From Aphrophora alni (taxonomy: Eukaryota > Arthropoda > Insecta > Hemiptera > Aphrophoridae), in assembly GCA_963513935.1 (NCBI GenBank), contig OY740768.1, forward strand, positions 73,074,877 to 73,138,876: a DNA stretch of 64,000 bases, in the 5' to 3' direction. The notes beneath the pieces are model-generated. The model was given only the letters and a program-made list of their open reading frames with translations, had not been told where the DNA came from and made no database searches. Every line of letters starts with the position of its first letter. The first letter of the stretch is position 1. Position numbers and translations under genes: made by a program. Positions 43,095-55,682 of this stretch are shown one piece after another.

Positions 43095-43984
43095 GGCTTT
43101 TGTGCACCTCTTAAGGATTAGCAAGAACCCAGGAGCTGTAATTTTGTTTATTATTTTATCCACTTAAATAAAATATGCTTTTTCAGATATAAACAAATGT
43201 GAGAATATTTAAGATTTTCTTTCATTTTTTCAGTAACCAGATTATTGAAGGTTAGTCACAATATTTTATCCCTATCATTATATGAAAGGTTACTTGTAAT
43301 TTATAAAGGTGGTAATGCAAATCATATCACACAATTTTCCTTACATTTCTGTCAAACAATCTCAAGGCATGATGGATTGCAGAATGTACGGCTATCACCT
43401 AGATGCTCTCAGGCATTTACACCATTTGGCTACAACCAACCAAAGACAAGCGGTTTAGTTTTGGTGTGTTAAATGACAAAACTTTAGCTCAGTTATTGAG
43501 CAACAGTAATCACGACCATCATATTATATTTCACTAATTTTGTCAGATCCCTTAGCCGGACTTTTTATGTTATTCATTTGTATTGTTTTGTTTTCTCTGT
43601 TATAAATTATTATTCTAAGGGAAAAGCTTACAATCAAGAACGAATTTTCTTAATTGTGCTTTTACTTTGCTTATTTTTGGTTCATATTAGATGAGAAGTA
43701 TATTTGAGAAAAAACAGAAATACTGTAAATTTTTCATATCTATGTAGACAGAGAGATAGATGTTCCAGGGTAGTTTTGGTGTGCAATACCAAATTTAAAT
43801 AGAATGTCCACAATAAGAAAGAGATATGTTTCAAGATGGTATTTTAATATTTTTGACAAGAAATAAGGAAAACAATAATAATTTTCTTTATTTGCCTAAT
43901 TTTGTCAGACTGATTCTAAAAAGGTTATGACAAGAAAAGTGATAAAATTTGAAAAAATTGTATAGATTTAATAATTTAGTTACA
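43095..43984. other. Intron 4, no feature recognised
   Basis: No gene. The open frame at 43245-43472 has no domain. Confidence 0.4.
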
Positions 43985-44285
43985 CAGGGTGATTGATAGG
44001 GGAGGTGAGCCCTTAAAATTTTGAGCTGACCCTGAGTTGAGCTAAGGGCTCAGCTCGAGTTTAGGACAACGGCCTTAACATTATTGTGCCTGGCTCGATT
44101 TTTCAAGCCTGGCTTGATTTTTCAAGCTCGACTCGATTTTCTAAGCTCGACAATATTTTCCTAGAGCAACTTGATTATGAGCCTTGCTCAATTTTATGAA
44201 CTAAGCATGGTTTTTTTAGCAAGACTTGATTTTTAGAGTCTGGTTCGATTTCCGAACAAGACCAAACTGACCTGAACTAATTAAA
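43985..44285. repeat. Degenerate CTCGA/TTTTCAAG repeats, possibly a hAT-type terminus
   Basis: It begins CAGGGTGATTGATAGGGG. From about 44090 it carries loosely periodic phrases such as GGCTCGATTTTTCAAGC, GGCTTGATTTTTCAAGC and GACTCGATTTTCTAAGC, about 20 bp apart. A related block is at 46678. CAGGG-type starts with CTCGA repeats occur at ends of some hAT elements, and that class is only suggested here. Confidence 0.5.
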
Positions 44286-46677
44286 TGTGAAAAAACCGTC
44301 ATAATAGATATCCCATATGAAAAGAACGGATATGATTTTATCTTTTTCGTCCTTCAAAATGTGTGTAGATCAAAGGAAATTAACAGAAGACAGAATGTAA
44401 CTCCTAAGCCTAATGTAAGCCTAAGTTGTCCGCTTTAAATGTGACAACTCTTAATGTCAACACGCATTACTGAAGACATAAGGAAACAAGTGTTCCCGTT
44501 TCAAAAGTTTTACATCAAATAGTTGGATAGTTTCAACATCCAAATCAAGAAAATCCGATTTCAAAATTATAATTAAAAATTGAATATATTTGAATTGTGT
44601 TAAATTTCAAGAAAGTTGAGAATCGTTTATTCAATAGTACGTGTCATTAATACTATGTCAAATTGGATTTCACAGTGCCAATGATAATGTACTTCACAGA
44701 TCGCCGCGATTGCACTCAAATAATCTATCATATTATCAAATAATAAGTTTATCTTTATTATTCAACATTTTTATGTAGAATACATATTAGAACCTTAAAC
44801 TATCATTAGAAGGGCTGCAATAAAAAATGGGGAAAAAGGTGTATCATCCAGGAAGTGAATAACCCAGGTAAAGCAACAATTGGGGAGAGAGTCGAGGAGA
44901 GATATTAATTATAGGGAGGAAATAGACATTACTGATTCTACTCAACGAATATAAACAGTAAACAGAAGTTTTACTTAAGAAAATAAGATTGACTTATTTA
45001 GATTGAAAGAATATAAGTCTGGTAAAAAAAATATATATACTAGGACAGGAAAAAAAACATACATTTTTTGTCAAAACGTTCAATTATCGCTTATGAAATG
45101 TGATGCATTATTTTATAGGAAATATAATACATAACATGGTAAATGATCAAATAATTAGAAATATTGTAAAAGAGTAAAATTATCTATTGAGAATATTGGA
45201 AAGTTTGCTATATAATTAACAAAATCATCCAGAACATACTGTGTTTTAATCCTAAAAGCGCTAGGCCTATTTCCATCTGACAATCTTATTCCTTTGACTA
45301 TAAAATGTGATTAGAAAGATTTTTCAATGGTGGGTAATGTCAGGTATTTGTGTGTGTGTGTGTGACACAGTTTGAAACAGAGCTTCAACAGTAGACGGCA
45401 TCTAGCTAACACTAAGGCAGACAATACCCTAAACTACATGCTTGTAATATTGTGGTGGGAAAACTAATGAACCTTGTTTCATTTACATATTTTTTTATTG
45501 TCTTCTTATTGTCAAAAAAGACTTGCAATTAACTTAACTTATATTTTTAATGTTGAATATGTTCCCACATTCATCGTTCTCACCCATTTATCATTCAGAC
45601 TCTGCAGTCGAAATTTAAACCTATTGAAACTAGCCATATTTTTACAGCATTCAACTCTCCATGATAGACGGTTTTCTTGGATCAAGTGTTCAAAAATTTT
45701 CCCGTTTTAATAGTTTTTACAAAGAAAATGTCAAATAACATCTCAAAGTTATAATTTTGAAATAAACAAAATTTATTTGTGTTGAGTTCATTTGTTTTCC
45801 ATTGTAATTATGTATATTTACAAAATGTCTGATAATTCAACCTAACTTCCTCTGCTAATCTAGTTGTAAAATTCTGACTGCGCAGGCGAACCAATTTCTA
45901 CATTCAATTCATTCATACAATTTACACTTGGGAGTTCACAATTTAAAATGAAATAAACGACGAAATGCACTACTGTACTGATTTTGAATGTGTTATTGGT
46001 TATAAATCCATGATCAATGTTGATTGACAATCTGTTGTTATTCAACTCTGTAGGTCTATATTTAAATAAGGTAAAGCTAAAGTCAAGATGTCATTTCGTG
46101 TTTGACATTAATTAATAAATGCTTCTGATTGCAAAATCAAAAATTACACTAATTGTGAAAAATTTGCTGTCTCCAATTAAATAATCGTGTTTTATATTAT
46201 ATGTATATTATTTATTAAGATTCATTAAGTCACATAGTACTATAAAATTGTAAACAATACTTTCTGAATTACACAAATTTATGAAAAAGAAAAATACAGA
46301 AGTGTAAATTATAATTTTTGATTCAACATATTGATAAACATTGATAGACATTGCTGTTTAATCTTTGTTATATAACACATATTTATGTTTGTTGCTTATT
46401 CTTAATCATCTATCTTTTTTAATTTATAGATTTAATTACGAGAATAGGTTTATGTATTGAAAATGGGAACATATGTAACTACATTTGTATACTGTAGATT
46501 ATATTATTCTATTAAAAATATTGAATCAGGATTTAAAACTCAGCTGGAGTGATTACATATTTCATTGTTCTAGCGTAAACTTCTTCAGAGGAATAAATTC
46601 TACCATCTACCCAAGTGCAAATATGCTTCAATTATACTTTATTTTTAAGCTAATTAAATATAGAATGAAGTTTACAG
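44286..46677. other. Intron 4, no feature recognised
   Basis: Long AT-rich stretch with a short (TG)n run at about 45349-45365. Open frames at 45474-45710, 45860-46045 and 46485-46874 show no domain. Confidence 0.4.
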
Positions 46678-46804
46678 TAGGGGTGTGTGAGCCCGGATTT
46701 TTTAATTCGAGTCGAGCTCAAGTTTTTACGAGCTCAAGCTTTAATCAAGTTCGAATTTCTATCAAGCTTTTTAATGAGTTCAAGTTGTTATCGAGTTCTA
46801 GTTT

Positions 46805-46806
<2 letters not shown>
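46678..46806. repeat. Degenerate GAGTTCAAG/CGAGCTC repeats, related to 44.0 kb
   Basis: AGGGGTGTGTGAGCCCGG is followed by GAGTCGAGCTCAAG, CGAGCTCAAGCTTT and further similar phrases. It has the same style and orientation as the block at 43985 and could be the second terminus or a second copy. Confidence 0.5.

Positions 46807-46807
<1 letters not shown>

Positions 46808-46848
<41 letters not shown>
46808..46848. repeat. (AT)n microsatellite
   Basis: About 40 bp of alternating A and T, immediately after the CTCGA-type repeats. Confidence 0.95.
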
Positions 46849-46850
<2 letters not shown>

Positions 46851-48254
46851 CGAACTGCAATGAAGAAAATCTGAGATTTAAAAAAAAATATATTTACAAA
46901 CCGTAATGAAGAAATCAAAAGTTAAAAAAGTAGACCATGTTTTATATTTAATTACCTTACAAAACTAAACTATAATTGAATGATCTTTGCACAGAATTTG
47001 CAGGTATTTTGGTAAAATTTACCTCTTTGAAGAAAAAGTTTATGCTAAAGCAATAAAATATAATAGACCACGCATATCTGTTTCAGGTTGGATGTTTTCC
47101 ACACGATTGACATTTTTTGCTTTAATGGCTCCAAAATGTTACTAGAAAAATTTTTTTACTATGCGCATGTTCAAAAATGTGTGCTCACCTTTTTAATAAA
47201 CAACATGTTAAAAAAATAGCTAAAATTTTTTGTCTTCGTTCCGCTAGTATATCTCTAAAGCTATTCATTTTAGAGGAAAGTATAAGAGGAAAAAAGTTTT
47301 GTAATTAAATTTTACACAATCCAAATTTTTGAAAAATTGCAATTTTACCAAATTTAACAGAGACAAAACTAAAGCCTTTAGTACTTAAAATTTAATCACA
47401 TATAAAATCACAAGCTTTCAAATGCATTTGGAAAACTGTAATCCGCTGATTAGGAGATTTGAGGTAAATGTTTAATAATGTGTTTAATTTTTGGGTTTAT
47501 AAACAAATAAAATAACTTTGTGAATTATAATTTTTTTTCTTCTTTTAAACCCATATCAAATGTACTTGGAAAGGTGATCATAGGGATTTCAATGACACAG
47601 TCACTATCATTAGTGATTTTTAAACTACATTGATCAGATTATAACCGTGCTGTAGCTCATATATGACAGAAGTTGGCGACTGTCTCGATGAAACACGTTT
47701 TATCAATATATATATATAAAGTTATGCATGGCATATATATGCCTTGCATATAAAAAAAGAAGTAAAGGACATTATTAGTTTTAAATGCAAGGCAAAGCTT
47801 AAAAAAAATAGTAATAATACTTCAAAATTAACAAATATGTGTGTTTTAAATGAATAGTAATTATATAACCTCAAGAAATTGTTAGTCTATGTTGGATCTT
47901 TGTAATAACTTAGAGAGGCCACATTGAGTTTTTTTTATAACTAGTGGTTTAAAGGGAAGAGTAATTTATTATTAAAGTTGAAATTTATGAAATAATATTT
48001 GAAGAAATTTAGTAAAAATAAAATTTTAAAATTATATTTAACAAAATAAAGGTGTGTAAAATGAAACGTAAAACTTTATGGAAAGAATTTTTAGATTCTA
48101 TAGTTTGGTGTTTGTGTATGTGAAAACACTACATGAATTAATAAAATTATAATCAAAGACAATATTATATTAATACTTATAAAAATCAAAACATGAAAAT
48201 AATTACATTCATTAAATATCAACCTTTGAAGCACATGTATATATAATTATAATA
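46849..48254. other. Intron 4, mostly featureless, with one Penelope-arm-like phrase
   Basis: Near 47652-47705, GCTGTAGCTCATATATGACA followed by GTTGGCGACTGTCTCGATGA and AACACGTTTTATC resembles the arms at 58.6 and 61.2 kb that hold hammerhead-like motifs. A small palindrome with GCATGGCATATATATGCC-like text lies near 47728. The rest is AT-rich with no gene. Confidence 0.45.
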
Positions 48255-48760
48255 CGGTAGAAGTCCGATAATCCGGCACGTTCGGGTTCGGCTTGGTGCC
48301 GGACTACCGAAAATTCGGGTCTATCGGGCGGTGCCCCTTCTTTTTAGTGTAGGCTTTGCCGTAAAACAAATTTACTTTGTTTTTTTTAACTACATACATA
48401 CATAAATCGTAATTATAAGAACAATTAGGTTAATAGTTAAACTACAAATACAGTATGCAAATACAACTAAGTTTATTTTACATTTCATATAATGTATGTA
48501 CACGTACTGTAAAACATATTTCAGTTAGATTTAAAAAAGTCACGAATGTCTTTTTGTTTTCTTGACTTTTGGCGTTTAGTATAAAATTTATTTCTAATGA
48601 TATGGAAATCAATAATTTCTGAAGCACTGTAGCTATATTTTTATTTCTACACAACTAAGCTCAACTTATGATTGATTCCAGTGGCTAATTTTGTATATCT
48701 CGATGATAAATATTAGCCTCAGCAAAAGCGATTATTATTTAGTGATTCTGCAGCTTCTGC

Positions 48761-49910
48761 TCAGCTGATTTTTTCCTTTTCTTCTGTTTCGGCATATGAG
48801 TCACTTTCTTCAAGATTTTGAGTAGGCTGAGGGTTTACTACACTGTTGATAATGTCCTCATCGGTTAGTTCTTGTTCAACAGGCTCATTCTCGTCGATTA
48901 GAAGCCACTCCTCTACCTCATCTTCAGGCAGGTTTTTCAAGGGATTGTCAGCACTTCTAACGACATCCAAAACTTTGGTAAGAGCGTCTTGATGGTTTTC
49001 TTCCTCATCAGTCTGTAGAGTTAGGTCAGATGCAGAGTTTGCAGCTGGCCAAAGTTTTCTCCAGCATTTTTGGAGTGTTGTATTTTTTACCTGGTTCCAA
49101 GACAGTGCAATAGCATAGACGGCATCTTTTACTGTAAACTTTTTTTGAAAATCAGTCACGTCACAGTCGGCATTTAACAGGCCTTGAATAAAAGACCTTC
49201 TATAAAAGCATTTAAAATTTTGAATAACCCCCAAGGGTCCATTTTAATAACCAAGGTCCATGGGTTGAATCAAAGATGTTACGTTAGGTGGGAGCAGAGT
49301 AGCAACAATATTTCCAGAAACTAACTCATCTACTGGCGGGCGGGCTTTGCAATTGTCCAAAAGAAGGATGGCTTTAGTATCGTCTGGTAGACCAAGGCTT
49401 TTGAAGGATTTCTTGACCTGAGGCACAAAGTGGTGAAAAAACCAGTCTTTAAAGAGGGCGGCAGTCATCCACGCATTTGATTGAGCATCGTATTGGACAG
49501 GCAAGTGTGTAACATTCTTAAAAGCCCTGGGTTTTTTAGATTTACCTGTCACAAAAGCGGTCACTCGGTGGTTTACAAACGCATTAGCACATAGCAAAAC
49601 GGTTAATCTGTCTTTGTTTTTTTTAAAACCCTTGGCTGCTTTTTCTCCTCCCCCAGCTAGTGTAGATGTTGGTAAACATCGCCACAATAGCCCTGTTTCA
49701 TCAGCATTGTAAATCTGTTCAGGTGTTAAATCATTATCAGCCACGATTTTCTCAAATTCGTCTTTGTATTTTTCTGCAGAGTTTTGGTTTGCTGAAAGTG
49801 TTTCTCCAGTTACATCAAGTCTTCGAATTCCATGCCGATACTTAAAGTTTCTGAGCCAACCATCAGAATAATTACATTCACTTTCAGCAACTTGTAATAA
49901 GACCTTTGTT
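48761..49910 (-). pseudogene. pogo/Tigger (jerky-like) transposase, catalytic and C-terminal parts
   Basis: The minus-strand frame from about 49905 reads [20 protein letters not shown] (CENP-B-type DNA-binding end), then [10 protein letters not shown]. The DDE domain follows: [15 protein letters not shown] with Asp 1, [19 protein letters not shown], then [11 protein letters not shown] with Asp 2, then [14 protein letters not shown] with Asp 3. A duplicated ATGGACC-x-TTGG segment with a stop at about 49230-49255 interrupts the frame. It resumes GVIQNFKCFYRRSFIQGLLN and runs through an acidic tail (EDEVEEWLLIDENEPVEQEL) to 48761. Otherwise well preserved, so this is one of the youngest transposons here. 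Confidence 0.88.
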
Positions 49911-50689
49911 TTTTGATTATTTTATTTTAAATAAATTATAAACAAAAAAAAAATTATTTAAATAAGTATGCTTTTTAATAACATAATAAAATATTCAATA
50001 TAAAATAAATGTCTTTTATATGAATTTATAATTATATTTTTTTAAATTGTTTATTGTCTATCTCGGGGTTTTAGGTCAGTGCCGGCTTCTTCCAAAATTT
50101 TATTAATATAAATCCAAAAAAATAAACATACAATACAACAATTAATTAATAGAATGTTAAATGTGTAAATATAAAAAATGTATGTATATGTATATAAAAA
50201 AAAAAACTAGATCAATAGTTTAATTTATCTTCATTAATTATGCAGGTAATAATATTCTCAATATGAAGATTATTATAGTTTGTAATTTCTCAGTAAGTTA
50301 ATAAGTTATATTAATATAATTAGATTAATCTCACCACAATCTTTACTGTTTCTTTCCTTTGATAATTTTTTTTTTTTTTTGGTAATTGTCTAGAATGATT
50401 TAATTAACTTTTCTTCCTGTTTTTTGAATAACTTTAATATATTATTTCAATTGAACTATTTATTTTTTCACTTTTATATCACATACCATATTAGGCAACT
50501 GCACTTTGTTAGATAATTCACCAGAATAATGAAATTTTCTTTTTTCTTTTTTACTGTTGTTTTCACTCACATGATTAACTGTTGTTCCACTCATATGTTC
50601 TTTATGCACTTGCCTATTAGATTTTTTGTACTTGTGTATGTGTATGTATATATTAGTGAATTAATTTAGATGTATATTTATATTTATCC
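49911..50689 (-). other. Unassigned middle part of the pogo element
   Basis: AT-rich. The expected stretch of the CENP-B DNA-binding domain between the two coding segments is not recognised, so this is either an intron of the transposase or decayed or inserted DNA. A T run lies near 50370. Confidence 0.45.
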
Positions 50690-50957
50690 AGCTGTTCCAG
50701 TTTTGGTTTTTTTAATGTTTGTCTAGAAGCCAATTTTTCAGTTGTTATCGATTGAGAAGCAAACTTCATTAGTTCATCTTTTTGTTTTTTAATGTCATAA
50801 ATAGTTGATGAGCCAATATTAAACTCATTCATTAAAACATTTCTATTCTCACCTTTTTCTAGCCGTTTGATGAATTCTAGTTTCTAATTGAGAGTCAGTG
50901 TTACGTGTTTTCGTTTCTCTCCTTTTGAACTCGAAGGCTTAGGTTTTGAAAACATGG
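50690..50957 (-). pseudogene. pogo/Tigger transposase, N-terminal helix-turn-helix segment
   Basis: From ATG at about 50956 the minus strand reads MFSKPKPSSSKGEKRKHVTL, then TLN, a stop, then KLEFIKRLEKGENRNVLMNE and FNIGSSTIYDIKKQKDEL. This is the psq/CENP-B-type N-terminal DNA-binding helix-turn-helix (usual text LNQKLEIIKRLEKGE), with a Gln codon turned into a stop. Confidence 0.8.
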
Positions 50958-51381
50958 TCACTGTACAGTTAGAACGAAACTCACTTTGTTTATAAACAGT
51001 TTCAAAAGTTACGTACGTCACTACAGATGTACTGTATTACAGTAGAGAGTACTGAGACACAGTTTACTGCGATGTGAAAGGACACAAAACAACAATGCAC
51101 AAAAAAAATGGTGAAGACGCTTCGTGATTGATTAACTGTGCTGCATTGCACCTGTATTTGTTGTGACAGCTGAGACTAGCCGGTCGCTAATTGTTTCCGA
51201 ACAATACCGAGCGCTTCCGGTCCCGAACCACTCGAAAACTTCCGAATAGCTCTCGAGCGTTTTTATTTGCTTTAAAGACACACTTTTGGAGAAAACCAAA
51301 ATTTTTACAATTTTCCGGAGTGATGCCGGACTATCGGGCATTCCGGACTGTTGGATGCCGGACTAATGGACTTCTACTGTA

Positions 51382-52065
51382 ACTGTAAATTTACTTTTAA
51401 TTCCCCAACAAATTTATATGATATATTTTTGAATTTTATGCGAATATGCATTCAAAATTGTAATAGTGGTCCTTTTGAGACATATCTATAGTTGGCTTCG
51501 GCTCCTTTTAAGATGAGATGAACAGAGTGTAGCGAACAATAGACTGATGTCTTCAAAGTTGACATCCACGGCAGTTGAAATCTGAAGTCCCTGGTGAGGT
51601 TAAAATTGATTGCTACGTAGTTAAATTATGCTGGTATTAAAGTTGCTCCCTCGATGTCGTCCTTTCCTTATGATTTCAAGTGGAATTATTTGGTTGATTA
51701 AATATTTAATCACTCATTGCATTGAAGAGATTTTAATTATTTTAATTGTAATTGACGTTTTATTTTTAGTTGTAGTAATTAAATTCGAATCAGTGTTTAT
51801 TAGTTTTATTTTAATCACACCATTTAATAATTTTTTAAACATTTTTCATCTTTAAAATTTATTGAAATTTTTAAGTTTATAACCAAAAAACTGTCAAAAA
51901 TTATTTTATTTTTCTTACATTATTTCATTTTCTTTTTTAAAATGTTCATGCTAAATCTTCATACAGAATTCTCACTATTTATTACTTCTGAAACTGTTCT
52001 TTAAGTTAAATTTTTCAATTGTAGATAACTCACATTTCTTGAAGTATTTTAGAAGACCTTTTTAG
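51382..52065. other. Intron 4, no feature recognised
   Basis: No gene. The open frame at 51628-51855 is hydrophobic and AT-driven. Confidence 0.4.
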
Positions 52066-52290
52066 GTGGTGGTGGTGAATCCACTGGTTATCTTACTGGT
52101 GGTCGTGAACCAACTGTTTCCTACCTGGTGGTCATGAACCAACTGTTTCCTATCTGGTGGTTGTGAACCAACTGTTTCCTACCTGGTGGTTGTGAACCAA
52201 CTGTTTCCTATCTGGTGGTCGTGAACCAACTGTTTCCTATCTGATGGTCGTGAACCAACTGTTTCCTACCGGGTGGTCGTGAACCAAATG
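52066..52290. repeat. Minisatellite, 29-bp unit, about 7-8 copies
   Basis: Units of the form CTGGTGGTCGTGAACCAACT followed by GTTTCCTAC repeat head to tail with single-base variants (GTCGTG, GTTGTG, GTCATG). The first and last units are more diverged. The unit is not a multiple of three and no frame stays open. Confidence 0.93.
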
Positions 52291-53712
52291 ATTTAAACTT
52301 CAGATATCTTCTCAGAGCTTGGAATGTTTGTGTGGCACTCCTGCCAATTTCTGTCAGAAATTCCCCTTTAGTTTTTTTCTCTTTTTATTCGCTTTATTTT
52401 GGTCTAATTTGCCAGGTTTTTCTTTTAAAAGTTATTATATTAACCCTTTGACACTTTTAATTTTTTATCTTGCTTTTGTTTGGTGATAACTATTGTTTCA
52501 TTAATTAAGATTTTCCATTCTGAAGTAATGCAGTTGTAAACTTGCATTTGGTTCCTCCCCTTGATATGGAATGGTCCTCTGCAGTGGAAGGGTACCTGTC
52601 TGTACTTGTTATATGTGAATTTTACTACTTATTTTCTTCAAATTTCCACATATTTTGGTTGGCTCAATATTTCAGAAATACGAATGTACTATCCTTTTCT
52701 TAAAGACTTGTAGATTCCATGGAAACTCTAATTAAAGTTGTAGGATAATACATTTCCGAGTTATTCGTGTTTAAAGTATTTCGTATTTTTCTCTTAACCA
52801 TATTTTGATCTTTTTAGATTTTTTTTCCTTTTTCTTTTGGATTCTTGTTGCCTAAGTGTTGAAACGAAAGAATTTTTTTTACTTTTTTGCTGTAGTCCTT
52901 TTCTTAGCGAAGTTATTTGTTGTGAAGGTTTGCTGATTTTTGCCTTAACTTTGTTAATTAAAAATCCCCCCCCCTTAATTAATATATTTCTGTTTAAAAA
53001 AAATATACATATACATTAGCTTAACCTATTACTATTCAAAAATGTACAATTATCAATTAATCAAGTATTTTTTTATTTTTGACTTGGTGTTTAACTTCTA
53101 AACTATTACAGTTATTACATTTATTTTTGTGTATTCTTTGGTCATTAGACCTGCTAGATATAATGAGTAAAAAAATATTTGATCATTTTTATAATTAAAA
53201 AAAATATATGTATAAACATTACCAGTTCATACACGATTTGTCCTGTCAGACATGGTACTTTGTTAAGAGGGCTTAGAATTACATACACTTGCCATACATC
53301 CCAGTTTTCAGCTGTTGTTCCAGTGTCCTGGCCAGTTTTGTCTATGTCATGGTTAGTGGTAATTAATGGCTGAAAAATGTATAAAAAATAAAAACAAGTC
53401 AAACACAACTATCTGCCAATACACGCTCAATGTCACTCCATAGTGCCACTGGCCTGGGGAATTCTATTGCAAGGAAGAATGGGCCACACTCTCACTGGCC
53501 TGAGTGAGTCTACTGCAAAGGGAAGTAAAGTGGGAGGATAGTTGCGAGCAGCCGAACATGCTTGTAGTATCAAAGTGAGCTGTGTATGTCAGTATATCAA
53601 TATGTATTGGTTCTTGGTTGTTCATAAGTTTTTAATTGTTTGAAATATTTTCACAGTGCAGGAATGTGATATTGGTTATTATTATAATTTAAGAATTTAT
53701 TGATAATCAAAA
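52291..53712. other. Intron 4: TTAA-type end and upstream part of the hAT element
   Basis: TTAACCCTTTGACAC at about 52440 is another piggyBac-type terminus without a visible partner. A C8 run is at about 52968. From about 53270 the sequence becomes GC-richer (CACTGGCCTG phrases near 53450 and 53500) and is probably 5' sequence of the hAT element, but no terminal repeat could be fixed. Open frames here have no domain. Confidence 0.4.
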
Positions 53713-55682
53713 ATGCCAAAAAGGAGCTGCAAGTTCACAGATGACATTCGGAGTGAATTTCCCTTTCTCAAGAAGGTATGCAACCAAGATGAGTCACATG
53801 TACACATTGCAGATCAGAATTTTCTGTTTAACATGAAGGTAGATCGGCTATTAATGACCATTTAAAAAGTAACAAACATATAAAAGCAGTGGCTAGTTCT
53901 TCCAAAGTTACATCCTTCTTTAGAAATGCGAACCCAGAGGATAAGGAGTTCGAATTAGCTGCCAAAGAAGCAACTTTTGCATATCATACTGCAAATCATC
54001 ATTTAAGTTTCAATTCAAACATTATTCATCAAAATTAATTACAAAGTTTTTCGATTTCAAGTTTTCTCTTGGAAAGACTAAATGTGAAGCAATCATTTTA
54101 AACATATTAACTCCACTAACTCATGAAGAGATCATTGATGATTTTTAAAAATGCAGTTTTGTATCCTTAAGCATCCATTGCTTCCAATAGAAACGAAGTA
54201 AAATTAGTTCTAATTGTGGTGCAATATTTTACCCAACAAGCAGGAATTCAGGTAAAACCCCTGGCTTTTAAGTCAGTCCCAGGTGAGACCGCAGAGATTA
54301 TATCAACACATTTAATGTTTGTGATAAAAGAAAATGATTTAGAGAGGAATGTGGTGTGCTTTTGCAGCGACAACACTAATACAAACTTTGATGGAGTAAA
54401 GAGGAGAAGCAAAAATAATGTGATCACTATTATTACAGCTTGGAAGAACCATTAATAAAGTTGGTTGTGCAGCCCACATTGGCCACAACTGTATCCAACA
54501 TGCAGTTGATGTTGCCCATTGATATAGAAGCACTTGTTGTTAAAATTCACAAGTACTTCCATATATACACTGTGCAAGTCAGTAAGCTAAAAGAAATCTG
54601 TGAGTTTGCTGAAATTGAATAAAGAAAACTTTCCCACAGCAATACCAGATTTCTTTCCATGATGCCAGCTATAGAAAGAATTTTGCAATTGTTTACTGCA
54701 CTGAAAGAATATTTGAAATCGCAAGAAATGTGCCCAGAACCAATCAAGAATTTCTTCGATGTTAATCATGGAGAAATGTATTTGTGGTTTGTACACAGGC
54801 AACTTGCAGCATTTAATAAAACGATATTAACAATGGAAGGAGACAGAAAAACTGCAACAGATATAATGAGTCATTGCAAAAGCTTAAAAATAATCTAAAG
54901 GAAAAAAAAAGACTCTCGATTCATGCCTTTTGAAGCTAAAAATATATGTAAAACCTTGGAAGATAGCAGTGTTTTTAATGCGGAGAACGTAAAAAAGGTC
55001 ATTGATCTATTCTACATATATTATATTGAGGTGTGGGGAAACGGTTTTGGCGATGCCCAACATTTTACTATTTCACTATTTCATGGAGTGATTTTGAAAG
55101 TACAGCGGAAATTATTAACAAGGACATGAAGGAGACAACCATTATCACTGATGAACTGTTTGACGAGGTAAAAAAATATGATTATGTTTCTGAAGTAACT
55201 ATTAACCTATTTATTTCAAAGTTATAATATTTGATTTTTCACAGCGACTGAATGATAGTGATATGTTTTTCCCCTCACGGCTAACCCGTTTTTATATTAT
55301 ATATATGTATATTTTTAAATTTTTTAATGTTGTTCTGGCAAAAGAGTTCTGGATTTCTCAACAGGAAAATTGGAATGAGAAAGAAAAGAGTGAAAAAATG
55401 AAGATAACTGCTGAAGAAAAGTGGAAGCAGCTCTTTAATCTTCTCTGTTCAAGGAGTCAACTTTCAAATCTAGGCACAGTTTTAGAATATATATTTTGTT
55501 CCCAGGTACAGCGGCACCTGTAGAAAGAATATTTTCATTAATGAACAATGCTTGGGGAGACAATAGGAGTTTAATGAAAGAATCAACTGCAAGAGCTTTG
55601 TTGACATGCAAAGTAAATTTTGATCTCTCTTGCTCAGAATTTTATGAAAATATTAAAAGTAAATATATTTTTTTTTTTTAAA
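53713..55682 (+). pseudogene. hAT transposase relic (ZBED-like)
   Basis: ATG at 53713 gives MPKRSCKFTDDIRSEFPFLK, the N-terminal BED-like region. After frameshifts come AAKEATFAYHTANHH (about 53960) and VQYFTQQAGIQVKPLAFKSV, then PGETAEIISTHL (54216-54310). Next is VVCFCSDNTNTNFDGVKRRS (54350-54410), which holds a catalytic Asp, and VGCAAH-like text near 54465. IEALVVKIHKYFHIYTVQVS, SKLKEICEF and MMPAIERILQLF follow. The C-terminal dimerisation region (about 55503-55650) reads PGTAAPVERIFSLMNNAWGD, then NRSLMKESTARALL. Many stops and shifts, so dead. The order is that of hAT transposases with hATC domain. Confidence 0.85.

Larger units (their letters stand above)
48255..51379 (-). mobile_element. 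pogo/Tigger DNA transposon, both ends present
   Basis: The left end CGGTAGAAGTCCGATAATCC and the right end (read inward) CAGTAGAAGTCCATTAGTCC form terminal inverted repeats and are flanked by TA (48253-48254 and 51380-51381). Further short copies of CCGGACTA-type text near the right end act as subterminal repeats. The element is 3125 bp and carries a transposase pseudogene on the minus strand. Confidence 0.88.

Noticed and set aside
46485..46874. 129-codon plus-strand open frame
   Set aside because: Ends in a (TA)n run and crosses the CTCGA repeats. No domain.
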